Below are positions 10,539 through 20,800 of a DNA stretch of 64,000 nt, one piece after another (within the stretch, counting starts at the first letter, position 1; each line of letters begins with the position of its first letter). The translations under genes and the position numbers were made by a program. Below the pieces are notes generated by a model that made no database searches, was not told the DNA's origin, and saw only the letters and a list, made by a program, of their open reading frames with translations. Origin of the DNA: Adiantum capillus-veneris (lineage: Eukaryota > Streptophyta > Polypodiopsida > Polypodiales > Pteridaceae); assembly GCA_014529385.2 (NCBI GenBank), contig CM043947.1:120664891-120728890 (forward strand), read 5' to 3'.

Positions 10539-11614
10539 TCAAAGTGAGGTACTGGTACCTAACTGTATGGCGTCGAGGGAGATCGCCAACAGCATCTGGA
10601 ATCCTGGAAAGGACTCTTTGCCGACCCACTCTGATGCGTGGGTCAGGCGATACTTGAACTTCATAAAGGTGTGCAACACTTGCTTCTTTGGGCCGCGCCG
10701 AAAGCGACACAAAGTCATGTGTGGCTCCTTCAATGCTTCAACTTCGTCTATAGTCACGCGTCTACCTTCTTCAAGAATCTCCGAGGATGAAAGTTCCTGA
10801 AACCACTTGCAACACAAAAACATGAACATACCCATTCCATGTAAAAATTTTACTCTTCTGTAAAGCCTGTGCATGCAATGTAGATGAACATAGAGATCGA
10901 GTGCCAAACCGTTCATCAAACACACGCAAACAATGAGATCGAATCTTGACTTTTTGATCTAAATCAATCAACTGTGGCAAATCACAATGAAAATGCCGAT
11001 GCTTGATGCTCAATCCTTTTTGTGCTCTTTCAGATACTGTGTCATGCCAAGGAGAAGACATGGAATGTGAATTCCTTGAATGTAAACATTTCATCTTTTC
11101 ATGAGAGTTCCGCATACATCCGGGCTCATTCATGAGTGAATCGTGCTCAACATTCAATATGGTATGCTTGTGAAAAGGGATCACATAAGGATGGTGACTA
11201 AAATACCGGAAAGCATCACGAATGAAACACTCGAACAAATGCTTGCTGACTTTTCATTCGTACACATAATACTTCCTGTGGGGGTTCTTTGGACCTCGAC
11301 TCGAGAGCCAAGATCGGTTCTTCCTGATTGATTGAATCTTCCTGTGGGGGTTCTGTGGACCTCGACTCGAGAGCCAAGATTGGTTCTTCGTGATTGATCG
11401 AATCTGCAATGAGGTTAGCTTCACTAGAAAAAGTATCAACTAAATCATCATCCTTGTGAACAATGACATCTTTATCATGCAAATCATCATGATTGTGAGT
11501 AATCACATCTTGATCGTGCAAATCATCAGATTTATCATTATCATGCAAATTATGTGTGTCATGCTTTGGAAAAGAAGAGACTGAGAGAGTCTCCATTTTC
11601 GGATTCTTTGTCAT
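10539..11614 (-). pseudogene. element II: family-specific 3' ORF, broken
   Basis: The pieces 11216-11614, 10771-11238 and 10539-10925 align with the intact ORF of element IV. The N-terminus is acidic and His-rich (HDKDVIVHKDDDL). A tandem 22-residue unit follows, read twice as EEPILALESRS, at about 11283-11400. The C-terminus, GKESFPGFQMLLAISLDAIQ, is well conserved among elements I, II and IV despite the broken frames. The product is unknown; a Gag-linked or integrase-tail-like role is only a guess. Confidence 0.6.
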
Positions 11615-12066
11615 CTTCCTTGCACATTAGAAATGAGAGATGAAGAATGAACAACTTGCTCTCCACAAATGGCAAGGGGAGAGTCACTTTTTGCATTGAA
11701 AGTCAACGTATTTTCCGCCCAATCAATGAGAGGGTTATGCTCACGAAACCATCGAATACCCAAAAGCATATCACATCCTGAAAGAGGAGAGACTACAAAT
11801 TTTCTGCGGAAGGTCACTTGTTGAACAGTGAACAAAACATCAAGGCACTCTTGCGTGATGAGAGAGTCCATACCAGGAGAGAAGCCTGACACCTCGAAAG
11901 GAGATGTCTTGCGAACCTCCAAGTGGGCTCTTTTGACAAGAGAGTCACTAATCAAATCATGCATACTACCTGGGTCAAACAATATGACAAAGCACTGACT
12001 CTTCGCATGACCATACCACTTAATGAGAGACTCATCAATGGGAGGATCATAAGACACTTGCGTCAC
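11611..12066 (-). pseudogene. element II: aspartic protease
   Basis: The frame of 151 residues covers nearly the whole protease domain. It has the active site VILFDPGSMHDLISDSL (DPG where DSG or DTG is usual) near residues 28-44, the flap region, and SGCDMLLGIRWFREHNPL near residues 93-110. The start shown is only the first Met in an open frame continuing from Gag, because in these elements protease is released from a polyprotein. The knuckle upstream at about 12150-12200 has lost a cysteine. Confidence 0.75.
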
Positions 12067-12273
12067 ACTCTTGTTCTCATTTATTGCATTGACAGAGGAA
12101 GTGGGTTTTGTGGGTTCTTTAGAGTCATTAGATTTAAGCTTAGGATATGTTCTTTTTATGTGACCCTTGATGTGACAATGAAAACAACGACCTTATTTAG
12201 AATAAATGCTTTGTTCTTCCGATGTGATGTATCCTCCTAAAATTCCTTGTTCTGCCTTTTCATTTGGAGCTAG

Positions 12274-12701
12274 CTAAGGTTTAGCAATTGTGTTAGCTTT
12301 ACCCTTAGGTTCATTTGGAGAGTTCTTTTCTGAGAGACTATTGGAAGATTGGTTAAAAGAGATACCATTCTTACCATTCTTACTGTTCTTAGCTTTCTGA
12401 GGGTTCTGAGAAGTCTGAGAGGTACTTGTGGAAGTCTTGTTTTCCTTGGGCTTTCCCTTGTGCTTCATCTCTTGTGCGAGAGCAATCGCTACCGTGGAGA
12501 TCGATTGGGTCGAGCACTTCGACATCAAACCTGATATAGTTGTCCAACCCGAAAATGAAAGTCTCCTTGCGCTCATTATCCGATTTGCGTAATTGTGTGC
12601 CCAGCTGCAAAACACGATTAGAGAAAAACATAACTGGCATACCATTTTGCTTGAGACTGTGCCAATCGTCTTTCAACTGTGCTAGGTATTGTGGGGGCAT
12701 A
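12274..12701 (-). pseudogene. element II: Gag capsid C-terminal part (interrupted)
   Basis: The frame 12389-12700 reads MPPQYLAQLKDDWHSLKQNG and then FGLDNYIRFDVEVL, the second half of a plant retrotransposon Gag (Retrotrans_gag) domain. It continues in another frame into a Lys/Asn/Ser linker down to 12274. The N-terminal half is at 25486-26170, past element III. The sequence at 28130, where the same gag region is uninterrupted, shows that the two halves belong together. Confidence 0.7.
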
Positions 12702-12785
12702 TGTCACGATTGTGACTATGTTAACAGCAATACATCTACTCCTAGTTGCAGATACGCGAAGTGCCATGCCAAGGAGGACCCCTGC
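12702..12785 (+). repeat. LTR-B 5' LTR, first 84 bp
   Basis: It starts TGTCACGATTGTGACTATG, identical to the 3' LTR start at 25046 except for one base. It stops at GGACCCCTGC, where element IV inserted. The rest of the LTR resumes at 17115. Confidence 0.85.
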
Positions 12786-13474
12786 TATAAGGTGCAGCGG
12801 AATGAATGTTGTATTTTCTCAAGATTAGTGATCTTTACTGTTCAAGGTTCCTTTTAGTTCTTAGGGAAAGAGAGAGCTTTCCGTCTGTAGAGTGCTGTGG
12901 TCACGAACAAAGTGAGTGGATTTTGCGTGCAAGTGAATGAGACTGAGAGAAGGAGAGAGAAGAGATACCACACCGAGAGGTTGTAAAACCCTCCTCCTAA
13001 GGCCCCACTCTCGTCGGCGAGAGTGGTCTAACTTGATTGCACAAAGGTGTACAATGCGAATGCAATGGACTGATGCAATGGGACTATGCCGATGACGACG
13101 ACGGTGATGACGACGGCGACTTGATGGCTGAAATCTGGGTTCTTCTATTCGCTGAATTTGGGGATTGTTTCGGTGGCTGAAAATGGGGAGACATCTGCAA
13201 CCATTCGGGGGCTGATCTGCTACGGTACCATAGGCTGGAAACGCTATGTGTTTGCTGCAGATTTGGGCTGAATATCAAAAACGCTGACGTACTCCTGTGG
13301 AGATGCAAAAACGCTGATGGGCTGCTTGTGAAAAACGCTAGTAAAGCTGAGGTTTTAGGAGCAAAATCGTTATGGACTTGATTTGCTGCTGATGGTTAAA
13401 ACGCCAGCAATGTTGAGGTTCTGCTGTGGATGAAAAAGCCAAGGAAAGTGGGAGGATGGCGAGGATCTACTGCT

Positions 13475-13512
<38 letters not shown>

Positions 13513-13877
13513 GCCTCTTCTGCTAGAAAGTGTGAACTTTGGTTTGCTTATATATTAACTTAACAAAATTGCCCTACCTACTTTTGTTGGAAAGTCACTT
13601 AAAAATAATAAGTGAAAATCCCAATAAATAGGAAAATAGGCTAAATGCACTGGAAAATTCCCCTAACTGATGCTAATGGATTCTGATGGGAATTCCGATG
13701 ATCATGCTGTGTGCAACCGGAGGATATGCATCTATGCTAAGTGATTGGGCATGCACGGTCTACGAATAGACTCACAAAAGTGCTAGATCATTGCTAATCT
13801 AACTGACTGGACTGACTGAACTCTGCTGTGGTGTAGATTGTCCACGGACACATAGGGTTGGGATGTGTCACGTGACA
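12786..13877 (-). repeat. LTR-A copy 3 (3' LTR of element IV)
   Basis: It runs from TATAAGGTGCAGCGG (TG mutated to TA) to TGTCACGTGACA. At 1092 bp it lacks several short blocks found in copy 4. A run of 36 G stands at 13475-13510, where other family members have GATGGGGG. Confidence 0.8.
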
Positions 13878-13888
13878 TCCCCTCCTTT

Positions 13889-14989
13889 TCAAAGTGAGGT
13901 ACTGGTACCGAACTGTATGGCGTCGAGGGAGATCGCCAACAGCATCCGGAATCCTGGAAGGGACTCTTTGTCGGCCCACTCTGATGTGTGGGTCGTGCGG
14001 TACTTGAACTTCATAAAGGTCTGCAACGCTTGCTTCTTTGGGCTGCGCCAAAAGCGACTCAAAGTCTTCTGTGGCTCTTTTGATGCTTCAACTTCGTCTA
14101 GAGTCCTGCTTCTTTCGTCTTCAAGAATCTCCATGGCTGAAAATTCCTGAAACCATCTCCAACACAAAACCAGGAACATACCCATTCCATGTAAAGTGAA
14201 GGAAAAAAATCTTGTCTTCGCGAAAGACTGTGTATGCAATGTAGATGAACATAGATACGGAGTGACAACCCGTTCATCAAACACATGTAAACAATGCGCT
14301 CGAATCTTGTCTGTTTGATCGAAATCAATCAACTGTGGCAAATCACAATGGAAATGCCCATGCTTGGTACTCATACAATCATGTGCTCGTTCAGAAACTG
14401 TGTCATGCCAAGGAAGAGACATGGAATGTGACTTCCTGACGTACAAACTTTGCAACTTTTCATGCACAATCCGCATACATTTGTGCTCATCCATGAGAGA
14501 AACGTGCTCAACATACACTATGTCATGCCTAGGAAAATGGATCACATAACGATGCTGACTAAAATACAGGAAACCTTCACGAATGAAACACTCGAACAAT
14601 GCGTGCGTATCAATCATGCGAACACACAATACTTCCTGTGAGGGTTCTTTTGACCAAGGCTCGAGAGCCAAGATCGCTTCTTCGGGATCTATCGAATCGT
14701 CTTGGGGGTGATCTATGGACCTCGACTTGAAAGCCAAGATCGATTCTTGGTGATTGATCGAATCTACAACAAGGTTAGTTTCGCTAGTAAAAGCATCCAC
14801 TAACACATCATCCTTGTGAACAATCACATCATCTTCATGCAATTCATCATGCTTGTCTTTTTCATCCAAATCATTATGCAAACCATTATCCATCAAATCA
14901 TCATGCTTCTCATAATCATGCAAATTCTGTGTGTCAGGCTGTGGAGAAAAAGAGACGGAGAGAGTCTCCTTTCCCCAAATCTCTTTCAT
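13889..14989 (-). CDS. element IV: intact family-specific 3' ORF, 366 residues, unknown function
   Basis: This is the only unbroken copy of the ORF shared by elements I, II and IV. Residues 1-100 are acidic and His-rich with repeats of the DVIVHKDD type. About 75-120 holds two copies of an E-x-ILA unit. About 120-290 is a mixed domain with conserved Cys, His and aromatic residues (LPWHDTVSERAHDCM, HFHCDLPQLIDFDQ). The end carries FMKFKYRTTHTSEWADKESL, which resembles the chromodomain tail of gypsy integrases. The ORF ends just before the purine tract. I recognise no enzyme motif. Its retention while Gag and protease were deleted suggests either a useful product or simply recent activity. Confidence 0.6.
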   Translation of the reverse strand: MKEIWGKETLSVSFSPQPDTQNLHDYEKHDDLMDNGLHNDLDEKDKHDELHEDDVIVHKDDVLVDAFTSETNLVVDSINHQESILAFKSRSIDHPQDDSIDPEEAILALEPWSKEPSQEVLCVRMIDTHALFECFIREGFLYFSQHRYVIHFPRHDIVYVEHVSLMDEHKCMRIVHEKLQSLYVRKSHSMSLPWHDTVSERAHDCMSTKHGHFHCDLPQLIDFDQTDKIRAHCLHVFDERVVTPYLCSSTLHTQSFAKTRFFSFTLHGMGMFLVLCWRWFQEFSAMEILEDERSRTLDEVEASKEPQKTLSRFWRSPKKQALQTFMKFKYRTTHTSEWADKESLPGFRMLLAISLDAIQFGTSTSL

Positions 14990-15016
14990 CTGTGCCTGAA
15001 CTTGAGAATAGAGTCG

Positions 15017-15535
15017 CTAGAACTCTTTGTTTTGTCGGTTGCTCTTTTCTTGTATTGCTTTTCTTTCTGCTTTGTCTTCTGCGTGTCTGCGATCCATTTC
15101 TGCTTTTCTTTCGGCGTGTCTGCGTTCCATTTCTGCTTTTCTTTCTTTGCATTCACGATCAAATTCTGCCATTCTTTCTGCATTTCTTGCTTCGCGTTCT
15201 AAATTCCTTTCCAGAAACATTTGGTCTAAAGCCTCCATAGAAGTTAGTGCAATCTTTGTCGTAGATGGAAAAGGGGGAGGGTCGGAAAAACCTCCTGGTG
15301 GGGAAAATTCTTCTTCGCCTCTCTCATGCTCATCACCTCCAAGCAAAGTATCCATTCCGCTTCGAGTGATGACCATTCTGAAATCGTGGGTTCTTGTGGG
15401 TTCTTGTGTTCTTAAGTCCACGAGGGACTTGGGTTCTTGGGGGTCTTGAGTTCTTAAGTTCTTGAGGGTCTTGGGGTTCTTGAGGTCCTTGACTCGTGAG
15501 AAACTTGGGTTCTTGAGGTTTTCTTTCCCTTGCAA
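15017..15535 (-). CDS. element IV: N-terminal Gag coiled-coil ORF
   Basis: The conserved Gag start MVITRSGMDTLLGGDEHERG lies at about residue 54 of the frame and is shared with 26170 and 28986. It is followed by a Pro-rich segment (GGFSDPPPFPST) and a long charged helix with heptad-like ERxAE repeats (RNAERMAEFDRECKERKAEM). In full-length relatives this leads into the capsid domain. Here a TAG ends it and the next ORF starts 27 bases on. The product could oligomerise through the coiled coil, but cannot form a capsid. Confidence 0.6.
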   Translation of the reverse strand: MQGKENLKNPSFSRVKDLKNPKTLKNLRTQDPQEPKSLVDLRTQEPTRTHDFRMVITRSGMDTLLGGDEHERGEEEFSPPGGFSDPPPFPSTTKIALTSMEALDQMFLERNLEREARNAERMAEFDRECKERKAEMERRHAERKAEMDRRHAEDKAERKAIQEKSNRQNKEF

Positions 15536-15872
15536 ATCACGTTGAGAAGGATCTTCTCTTCACCCGAGTTCTACTCTTTTCTGTGGGCGCACCCCTTGGT
15601 GGCCTTGCGCTCACACCAAGGTTGCTTTTTCCCACCTCACGTCGATTGGCCGGCCGCTAAGTGCATGGTCCGCTCTCAATGAGTGAAAAGAGACACAAGG
15701 GGAGGCTGGACAAGCCCTTCTTTCTTGGGATTCCTGTCACTCTTCAACAAAACACGATTAGGAATTGCCATGCCCAAGTAAACTTGGGTTCGTGCGATCG
15801 CAACAAGCAAAAAAAATTTCTTGTGGTTCTTTCCTTGAGTAATGCAGAACACTTCCAAAGCTCTGATACCAA
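15536..15872 (-). other. leader and primer-binding site of element IV
   Basis: The minus strand reads TGGTATCAGAGC (15871 down to 15860) one base inside the LTR. This is the usual tRNA-Met primer site of plant LTR elements. The leader after it contains GGCCGGCCGC-like sequence and matches the leaders at 26320-26620 and 29130-29425. Confidence 0.75.
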
Positions 15873-17109
15873 TGTAAGGTGCAACGGAATGAATGTTGTA
15901 TTTTCTCAAGATTAATGATCTTTACTGCTCAAGGTTCCTTTTAGTTCTTAGGGAAAGAGAGAGCTTTCCGTCTGTAGAGTGTTGTGGTCACGAACAAAGT
16001 GAGTGGATTGTGCGTGCAAGTGAATGAGACTGAGAGAAGGAGAGAGAAGAGATACGACACTCAGAGGTTGTAAAACCCTCCTCCGAAGGCCCCACTCGTC
16101 GGTGAGAGTGGTCTAACTTGATTGCACAAAGGTGTACAATGCGAATGCAATGGACCGATGCAATGGGACTATGCCGATGACGACGACGGTGATGACGACG
16201 GTGACTTGATGGCTGAAATCTGGGTTCTTCTATTCGCTGAATTCAGGGATTGTTTCGGTGGCTGAAAATGACTGTTTTGGCTGCGTTTTCTTGGCTGAAA
16301 ATGGGGGGACATCTGCAACCATTCGGGGGCTGATCTGCTACGGTACCATAGGCTGGAAATGCTATGTGTTTGCTGCAGATTTGGGCTGAATATCAAAAAC
16401 GCTGACCTGCTCCTGTTCTTGCCAAAAACGCTGGACTGTGGAGATGCAAAAACGCTGATGGGCTGCTTGTGAAAAACGCTAGTAAAGCTGAGGTTTTAGG
16501 AGCAAAATCGTTATGGACTTGATCTGCTGCTGATGGTTAAAACGCCAGCAATGGTGAGGTTCTGCTGTGGATGAAAACGCCAAGGAAAGTGGGAGGATGG
16601 TGAGGATCTACTGCTGGGGGGGGGGGGGGGGGTTACTGCTAAGAAGTTGCCTGTCGAGCGGGAAGCTCCTGCTGCCTCTTCTGCGAGAAAGTGTGAACTT
16701 TGGTTTGCTTATATATTAACTTAGCAAAATTGCCCTACCTACTTTCCTCTTCTGCGAGAAAGTGTGAACTTTGGTTTGCTTATATATTAACTTAGCAAAA
16801 TTGCCCTACCTACTTTTGTTGGAAAGTCACTTAAAAATAATAAGTGAAAATCCCAATAAATAGGAAAATAGGCTAAATGCACTGGAAAATTCCCCTAACT
16901 GATGCTAATGGATTCTGATGGGAATTCCGATGATCATGCTGTGTGTAACCGGAGGATATGCATCTATGCTAAGTGATTGGGTATGCACGGTCTACGAATA
17001 GACTCACAAAAGTGCCAGATCATTGCTAATCTAACTGACTGGACTGACTGAACCCTGTTGTGAGGTAGATAGTCCACGGACACATAGGGTTGGGATGTGT
17101 CACGTGACA
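15873..17109 (-). repeat. LTR-A copy 4 (5' LTR of element IV)
   Basis: It runs from TGTAAGGTGCAACGG to GTCACGTGACA. A tandem duplication of about 70 bp (about 16674-16815) repeats the AGAAAGTGTGAACTTTGG block and includes two TATATAAG boxes on the minus strand. A G17 run stands at 16616-16632. It is otherwise very close to copy 3. Confidence 0.85.
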
Positions 17110-17114
17110 CTTAC

Positions 17115-17465
17115 GCTTGGATGGTCACACCCCTTCGCCCAAAGGACGTGTCTCTTCGCCAAAAGCCACACTCCTTCAATGACTGGTCACACCCCTTCGC
17201 TCTACGGGTGCGACTCTTCGCCCAATGGTTGCAGCTCTTCGCCGAAAGGATATGTCTTTACGTCTAAAGTTGTGTCTCCTCACCAAGAGACGTGTCTTTT
17301 CATTTATGTCTCTTCGTCTCCTATATAAGGAGCCCTTGTATCACACATTCAATCAATCAAACACAGAGTCTTCTAAGTCTTGTCTCTAAGTTCAGTTTCA
17401 ATTTCTTAAGTCTTAATCATGAGTTTAAGTACTTAAATTAAGGATTAGCATCTAGAATCCTCACA
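17115..17465 (+). repeat. LTR-B 5' LTR, remaining 351 bp
   Basis: It resumes with GCTTGGATGGTCACACC and ends AATCCTCACA. It has a clear TATA box (CTATATAAGG, about 17321-17330) and tandem-like CTTCGCC phrases upstream of it. It matches the 3' LTR at 25130-25480. Confidence 0.85.
17322..17328 (+). promoter_or_regulatory. TATA box of element III 5' LTR
   Basis: TATATAA stands in TCTCCTATATAAGGAGCC. The same box is at about 25338-25344 in the 3' LTR. Transcription would be expected to start about 30 bp downstream, near the TCACACATTCAATC stretch. Confidence 0.6.
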
Positions 17466-17466
17466 G

Positions 17467-18517
17467 TGGTATCAGAGCAAAATTTTTTCCCGGGACCATA
17501 CGGTTGTGAGCCTCTCACCCTTGACACTACACTCTACCCCCCCTTCCCGGCATTGTATGGAATCAGAAGAACAGTGGCTTACGCACACATCTCGACATGA
17601 GGTCACATAAATTACTTATGTTCTCGTATATAAAAATATAATACAGTCAACCTGAAACAGCAGCATGGCTGTGTGCATATGTGATTCGCGTGCTGCTGCA
17701 TGGATAAGAGCGGAAGTGTGTGCCTTTTCAAGTGCTAAGGAGTACCTGTGAACCTGTGAGTACCTGTGAGCACCCGTTGGTAGACTTCCTGCTCCGACGG
17801 GCTGAAATTTTAGGCGGGCTGCTTTGCACCCCTTCGCGATGTCTCTTCGTTGGTGACTCTCCGCATGGTCCAACTCACCCAAAGGGCACCCATACTCAAC
17901 GCAGCCAACCAACGATGGCAACCTTTCGTCAAAATATGCTACGCAAGGCAATCATGCGGCGCTGCGTTGAATGTAATGTCCAGCCAGTGTATTTTTTAAG
18001 CCCAACGCTGAATTTATTAAATTGGGCCTACCCCTTAAAATTCTAAGGGAATTGATTGGTCGCCCAGTACTTTTAAGAGGGTACCCATTGGGTACCAAAC
18101 ATTTAAAAAAAAACAAAGCCAAAACAGCCAGCGAAGACAACACAATCTCTACGTTCCATTATTCTCCAAAGTTGCCTGTGTTGCGTACAATTCTCGAACA
18201 CGTGCAAGCCTCACACACATGGCCGATGAGACCTATGATGTGTCAGTTCCGTACCTAACTCATGTGATATTCTGCCTGAAAATTCTATTCTGCCAGAATC
18301 GGTAACTGCGCCTATTCCCAAACCAAATCCTGTTCCGGACTTTCCCGCGGAAATTCCATCGCCAGTCTACTCTCTTGAACTCTTGAACCTTGTGAAATTC
18401 CCGGACTCCAAAGCGCGAACTTATTCCAGATAGATTTTTCGCTCAAGGATCACCAGTCCCATAACCTATTCCCGACCCCGAACCTGCACTTATTCGAGTT
18501 CCTTTTGAGGCGTAACC
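17467..18517 (+). other. primer-binding site and long leader of element III
   Basis: TGGTATCAGAGCAAAA follows the LTR by one base. About 1 kb without a supported ORF leads to gag. It contains repeated ACCTGTGAGTACCTGTGAGC near 17745 and a GGTACCCATTGGGTACC palindrome near 18080. Nothing else is recognised. Confidence 0.6.
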
Positions 18518-19794
18518 ATGCCGAATTCTGAGAATGGAGGTAGTCAATCTGACGATGCCCTTACTCTTATCAAGGAGCAGATGACCACACTTTCCATAAG
18601 CCTCGCATCACTCCACACTCGCTTGGATGAGATGCACACGGAAAACACTTCTCGAAGTCGACCTGCTGTTTCTCGAACTACTAATGCAGCATCTTCAACA
18701 CATTCTTCCGAAGCTTCAATGGACGAACCAAACGAACCAGATCCAACTGAAGAGGTAGACAATCGCGAACTTCAATTACTTTATAAAATTTTGAATGCTG
18801 CACAGAAGAAGAAGCTTGATGTTAAACTGCCGGAACCGTACAATGGTCGCGGCGACAAGCGCGTGCTGGACCATTGGCTGTTCAAAATGGAGGTTTACTT
18901 ATCAAACACAGACTTGGTCGAAAGTAAAAAAGTTGCACTTGCTAGTTCTATGCTCAAAGACACAGCATTTCTTTGGTGGCAACGACGGGTTGCTAATGGT
19001 AAACACACACCTTCTTGGGATAAATTCCGGCGTGCTATTCGCAAGGCGTTCGAACCTGCCAATGCGGATTTTCATGTCCGGTCCTCTCTTCGCCGCCTGA
19101 GCCAAACAGGTTCCTTGGCTGCGTACATCACAGAGTTTCAAAGACTAACTCTGGAATAGAGACCCTTAGTCCCTCTGATAAACTTCACAACTTTATCGAC
19201 GGACTCGAACCCAGCCTGAAGGATTATGTACACAAATACAACCCTATCACCTTGGATGCTGCAATTGCCTATGTGGAGCGTCTTGGCGATAATCGGCGTC
19301 CTACACGGAATTTTCTCCTTGGTGACAGATCTTCAAACAACGCTCGCTTTTCACAGCGCGATCGGAGAGACAACTATAGCCAAAGTCAGCAACATCAGTC
19401 TCAGTTTAGACAGCAAGCAACGCAACCTTATTCAACTTCAAAGTTCTATTCTCAAGATCGACAATCTCAAAGCAGATCTTCTTCACATGCTCCTCCACTT
19501 GATCGTGGTAAAGAACGTGATTTTTCTCAAGATCGGCATTCCAATCCTCAGCAAGGCTCTTCGTCAAATGGATCTTCGACTTCAAAGAAGGAAGGATTGT
19601 GTACAATTTGCAGTGGTGACCATAGATGGTATCAATGTCCAAAGAGAACAAATCCGTCGAATTTGAAAAGAAATTCCAACGCGGAAACATCATTGAACTC
19701 TGAACAACCAAATTCTGCTAAGGATAAAGAAAAATTTGTGGTCAATACGATTTGTGTCTCAGAGGATACGAGTATTCTTATGAAGCATGCTTAG
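18518..19794 (+). pseudogene. element III: gag (capsid and zinc knuckle), one frameshift
   Basis: The first frame (18518-19159) has a short N-terminal coiled coil (LIKEQMTTLSISLASLHTRL), an acidic linker and a Retrotrans_gag capsid core with LKDTAFLWWQRR and FRRAIRKAFEPANADFHVRS. A stop at 19159 is followed by continuation in the frame of 19252-19794 (LDAAIAYVERLGDNRRP). That part is Ser/Gln/Arg-rich and ends in a CCHC knuckle, CTICSGDHRWYQCP. The chosen start ATG at 18518 gives the full capsid. One indel near 19140-19170 breaks the gene; otherwise it is well preserved. Confidence 0.75.
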
Positions 19795-19809
19795 TGCAAT
19801 TCTTCAGTT

Positions 19810-20010
19810 TTGGAGCCTCTCTCAAAGCAAGTTTTGAGTGTTCTTGGACTACTCAATGGTCGCTCCATCAATATTTTGGTGGACAGCGGATGCTCGAATA
19901 ATTTCGTCAGCTCTCAGATAGTTCAACAGCTTGGCTTACCAATTCAGAAGACATCTCACTTATATGATGTGGAATTAGCAGATGGATCAATTTTGACTTG
20001 TGATTAGACA
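19810..20010 (+). pseudogene. element III: aspartic protease, N-terminal half
   Basis: VLGLLNGRSINILVDSGCSN carries the DSG active site, followed by NFVSSQIVQQLGLP and ELADGSILTCD. The gene is cut at 20011 by element V. It continues at 24161 with LDFEVMPLSYYDMILGQHWL, the flap and the D-x-ILG part of the same domain. A stop before the insertion point and another after it show the copy was already decaying or has decayed since. Confidence 0.75.
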
Positions 20011-20015
20011 GTTCG

Positions 20016-20100
20016 TGTCACAAAAATACGAAAGCGTAAACTGACGTTTAATTGCACTTCAAATACTCAAGAGAATTAGAGGGAGCGAGAAAACTTGACA
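20016..20100 (-). repeat. 85-bp LTR of element V (left end)
   Basis: On the minus strand it reads TGTCAAGTTTTCTCGC...GTATTTTTGTGACA. The plus-strand copy at 24072-24155 and the partial copy at 23528-23595 are nearly identical. TG...CA ends and the adjacent target duplication support the limits. Confidence 0.8.
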
Positions 20101-20107
20101 CTTCATT

Positions 20108-20133
20108 GGGGACCAGAAGATGGGCTGGTCCCC
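20108..20133. other. 9-bp stem hairpin next to the LTR
   Basis: GGGGACCAG and CTGGTCCCC form a perfect 9-bp stem around an 8-base loop. The same hairpin stands at 24039-24064, and a decayed form at about 122-144 in the first element of the window. Confidence 0.65.
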
Positions 20134-20172
20134 CCCCATAAAGAGAATATCTTTATTACTAAGGGAGAATCT

Positions 20173-20800
20173 TTACAAGCACAGGAACGGGGTATTATCC
20201 CTGATACAATAAGGTGGCTTTGAATGACCAGCTTGAAGATCTGCCCAAATTGTGGCGAAGTCTGGATCTTGAGGATACATCTCGCTGAGAGATTCTAGTT
20301 CCTCATGATAAATTGTTGTTAGTGCATTGATCTTTGGACGCCTGGAGAGAGCATCTGCAACTGCATTCTTTGTTCCAGAAGTGTGTAAAATCTGAAAATG
20401 AAACATTGAAAGAAAGTTGGCCCATCTCATCTGCTTTTCTGATAACTTTCTCTGTGTGAGAAAGTAGCGAAGACTTTGATGATCTGTCTTGATAATAAAA
20501 TCAGCTCCTAATAGATAGTGTTTCCAAATGGAAAGAGCATGAATTACTGCCATTAGCTCTTTCTCGTATATGGAGATATGCAACTCTGCATCTTTAAGGC
20601 GCCGACTTTCATAGGCTGTCGCGTGACCCTCTTGGTTCAAAACTGCTCCTACACAATCTCCAGATGCATCGCAGTATACCTCGAAAGGTTTGCGAAGATC
20701 AGGGACGGTGAGAACAGGTCCGTGACTGAGTAGATACTTAAGCTTTTCGAAAGCTTGTTTTTGTCCAGACCCCCAATGGAATGGAATCCGCTTCTTTGTC
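20173..20800 (-). pseudogene. element V: RNase H domain
   Basis: Reading minus, the frame upstream of 20640 contains FEVYCDASGDCVGAVL, the first catalytic Asp region. It then shifts to the frame with SIYEKELMAVIHALSIWKHY (catalytic Glu), FIIKTDHQSLRYFLTQRK and AVADALSRRPKINAL. This is the RNase H of gypsy polymerases (RT_RNaseH_2). The polyprotein stops soon after at 20173. The H2C2 finger and integrase are deleted, and the sequence jumps to the pol tail just before the purine tract. Confidence 0.8.

Larger units (their letters stand above)
12786..17109 (-). mobile_element. element IV: short LTR-A family retrotransposon in the LTR of element III
   Basis: LTR copies 3 and 4 enclose a 1995-bp internal region. 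The target duplication is cctgc (12781-12785) against cttac (17110-17114), which differ by two transitions. The 3' LTR of element III shows that cctgc is the original. Compared with elements I and II, it has lost the Gag core, zinc knuckle and protease by internal deletion. A 5' coiled-coil ORF and the intact 3' ORF remain. The primer site (15860-15871) and PPT are present. Confidence 0.85.

Noticed and set aside
13475-13510. G36 run as a telomere-like or regulatory element
   Set aside because: It is an expansion of a G5 in the parent LTR and may be partly an assembly artefact.
17616-17951. 111-codon minus frame in the element III leader
   Set aside because: No motif, antisense to the element, and no counterpart elsewhere.
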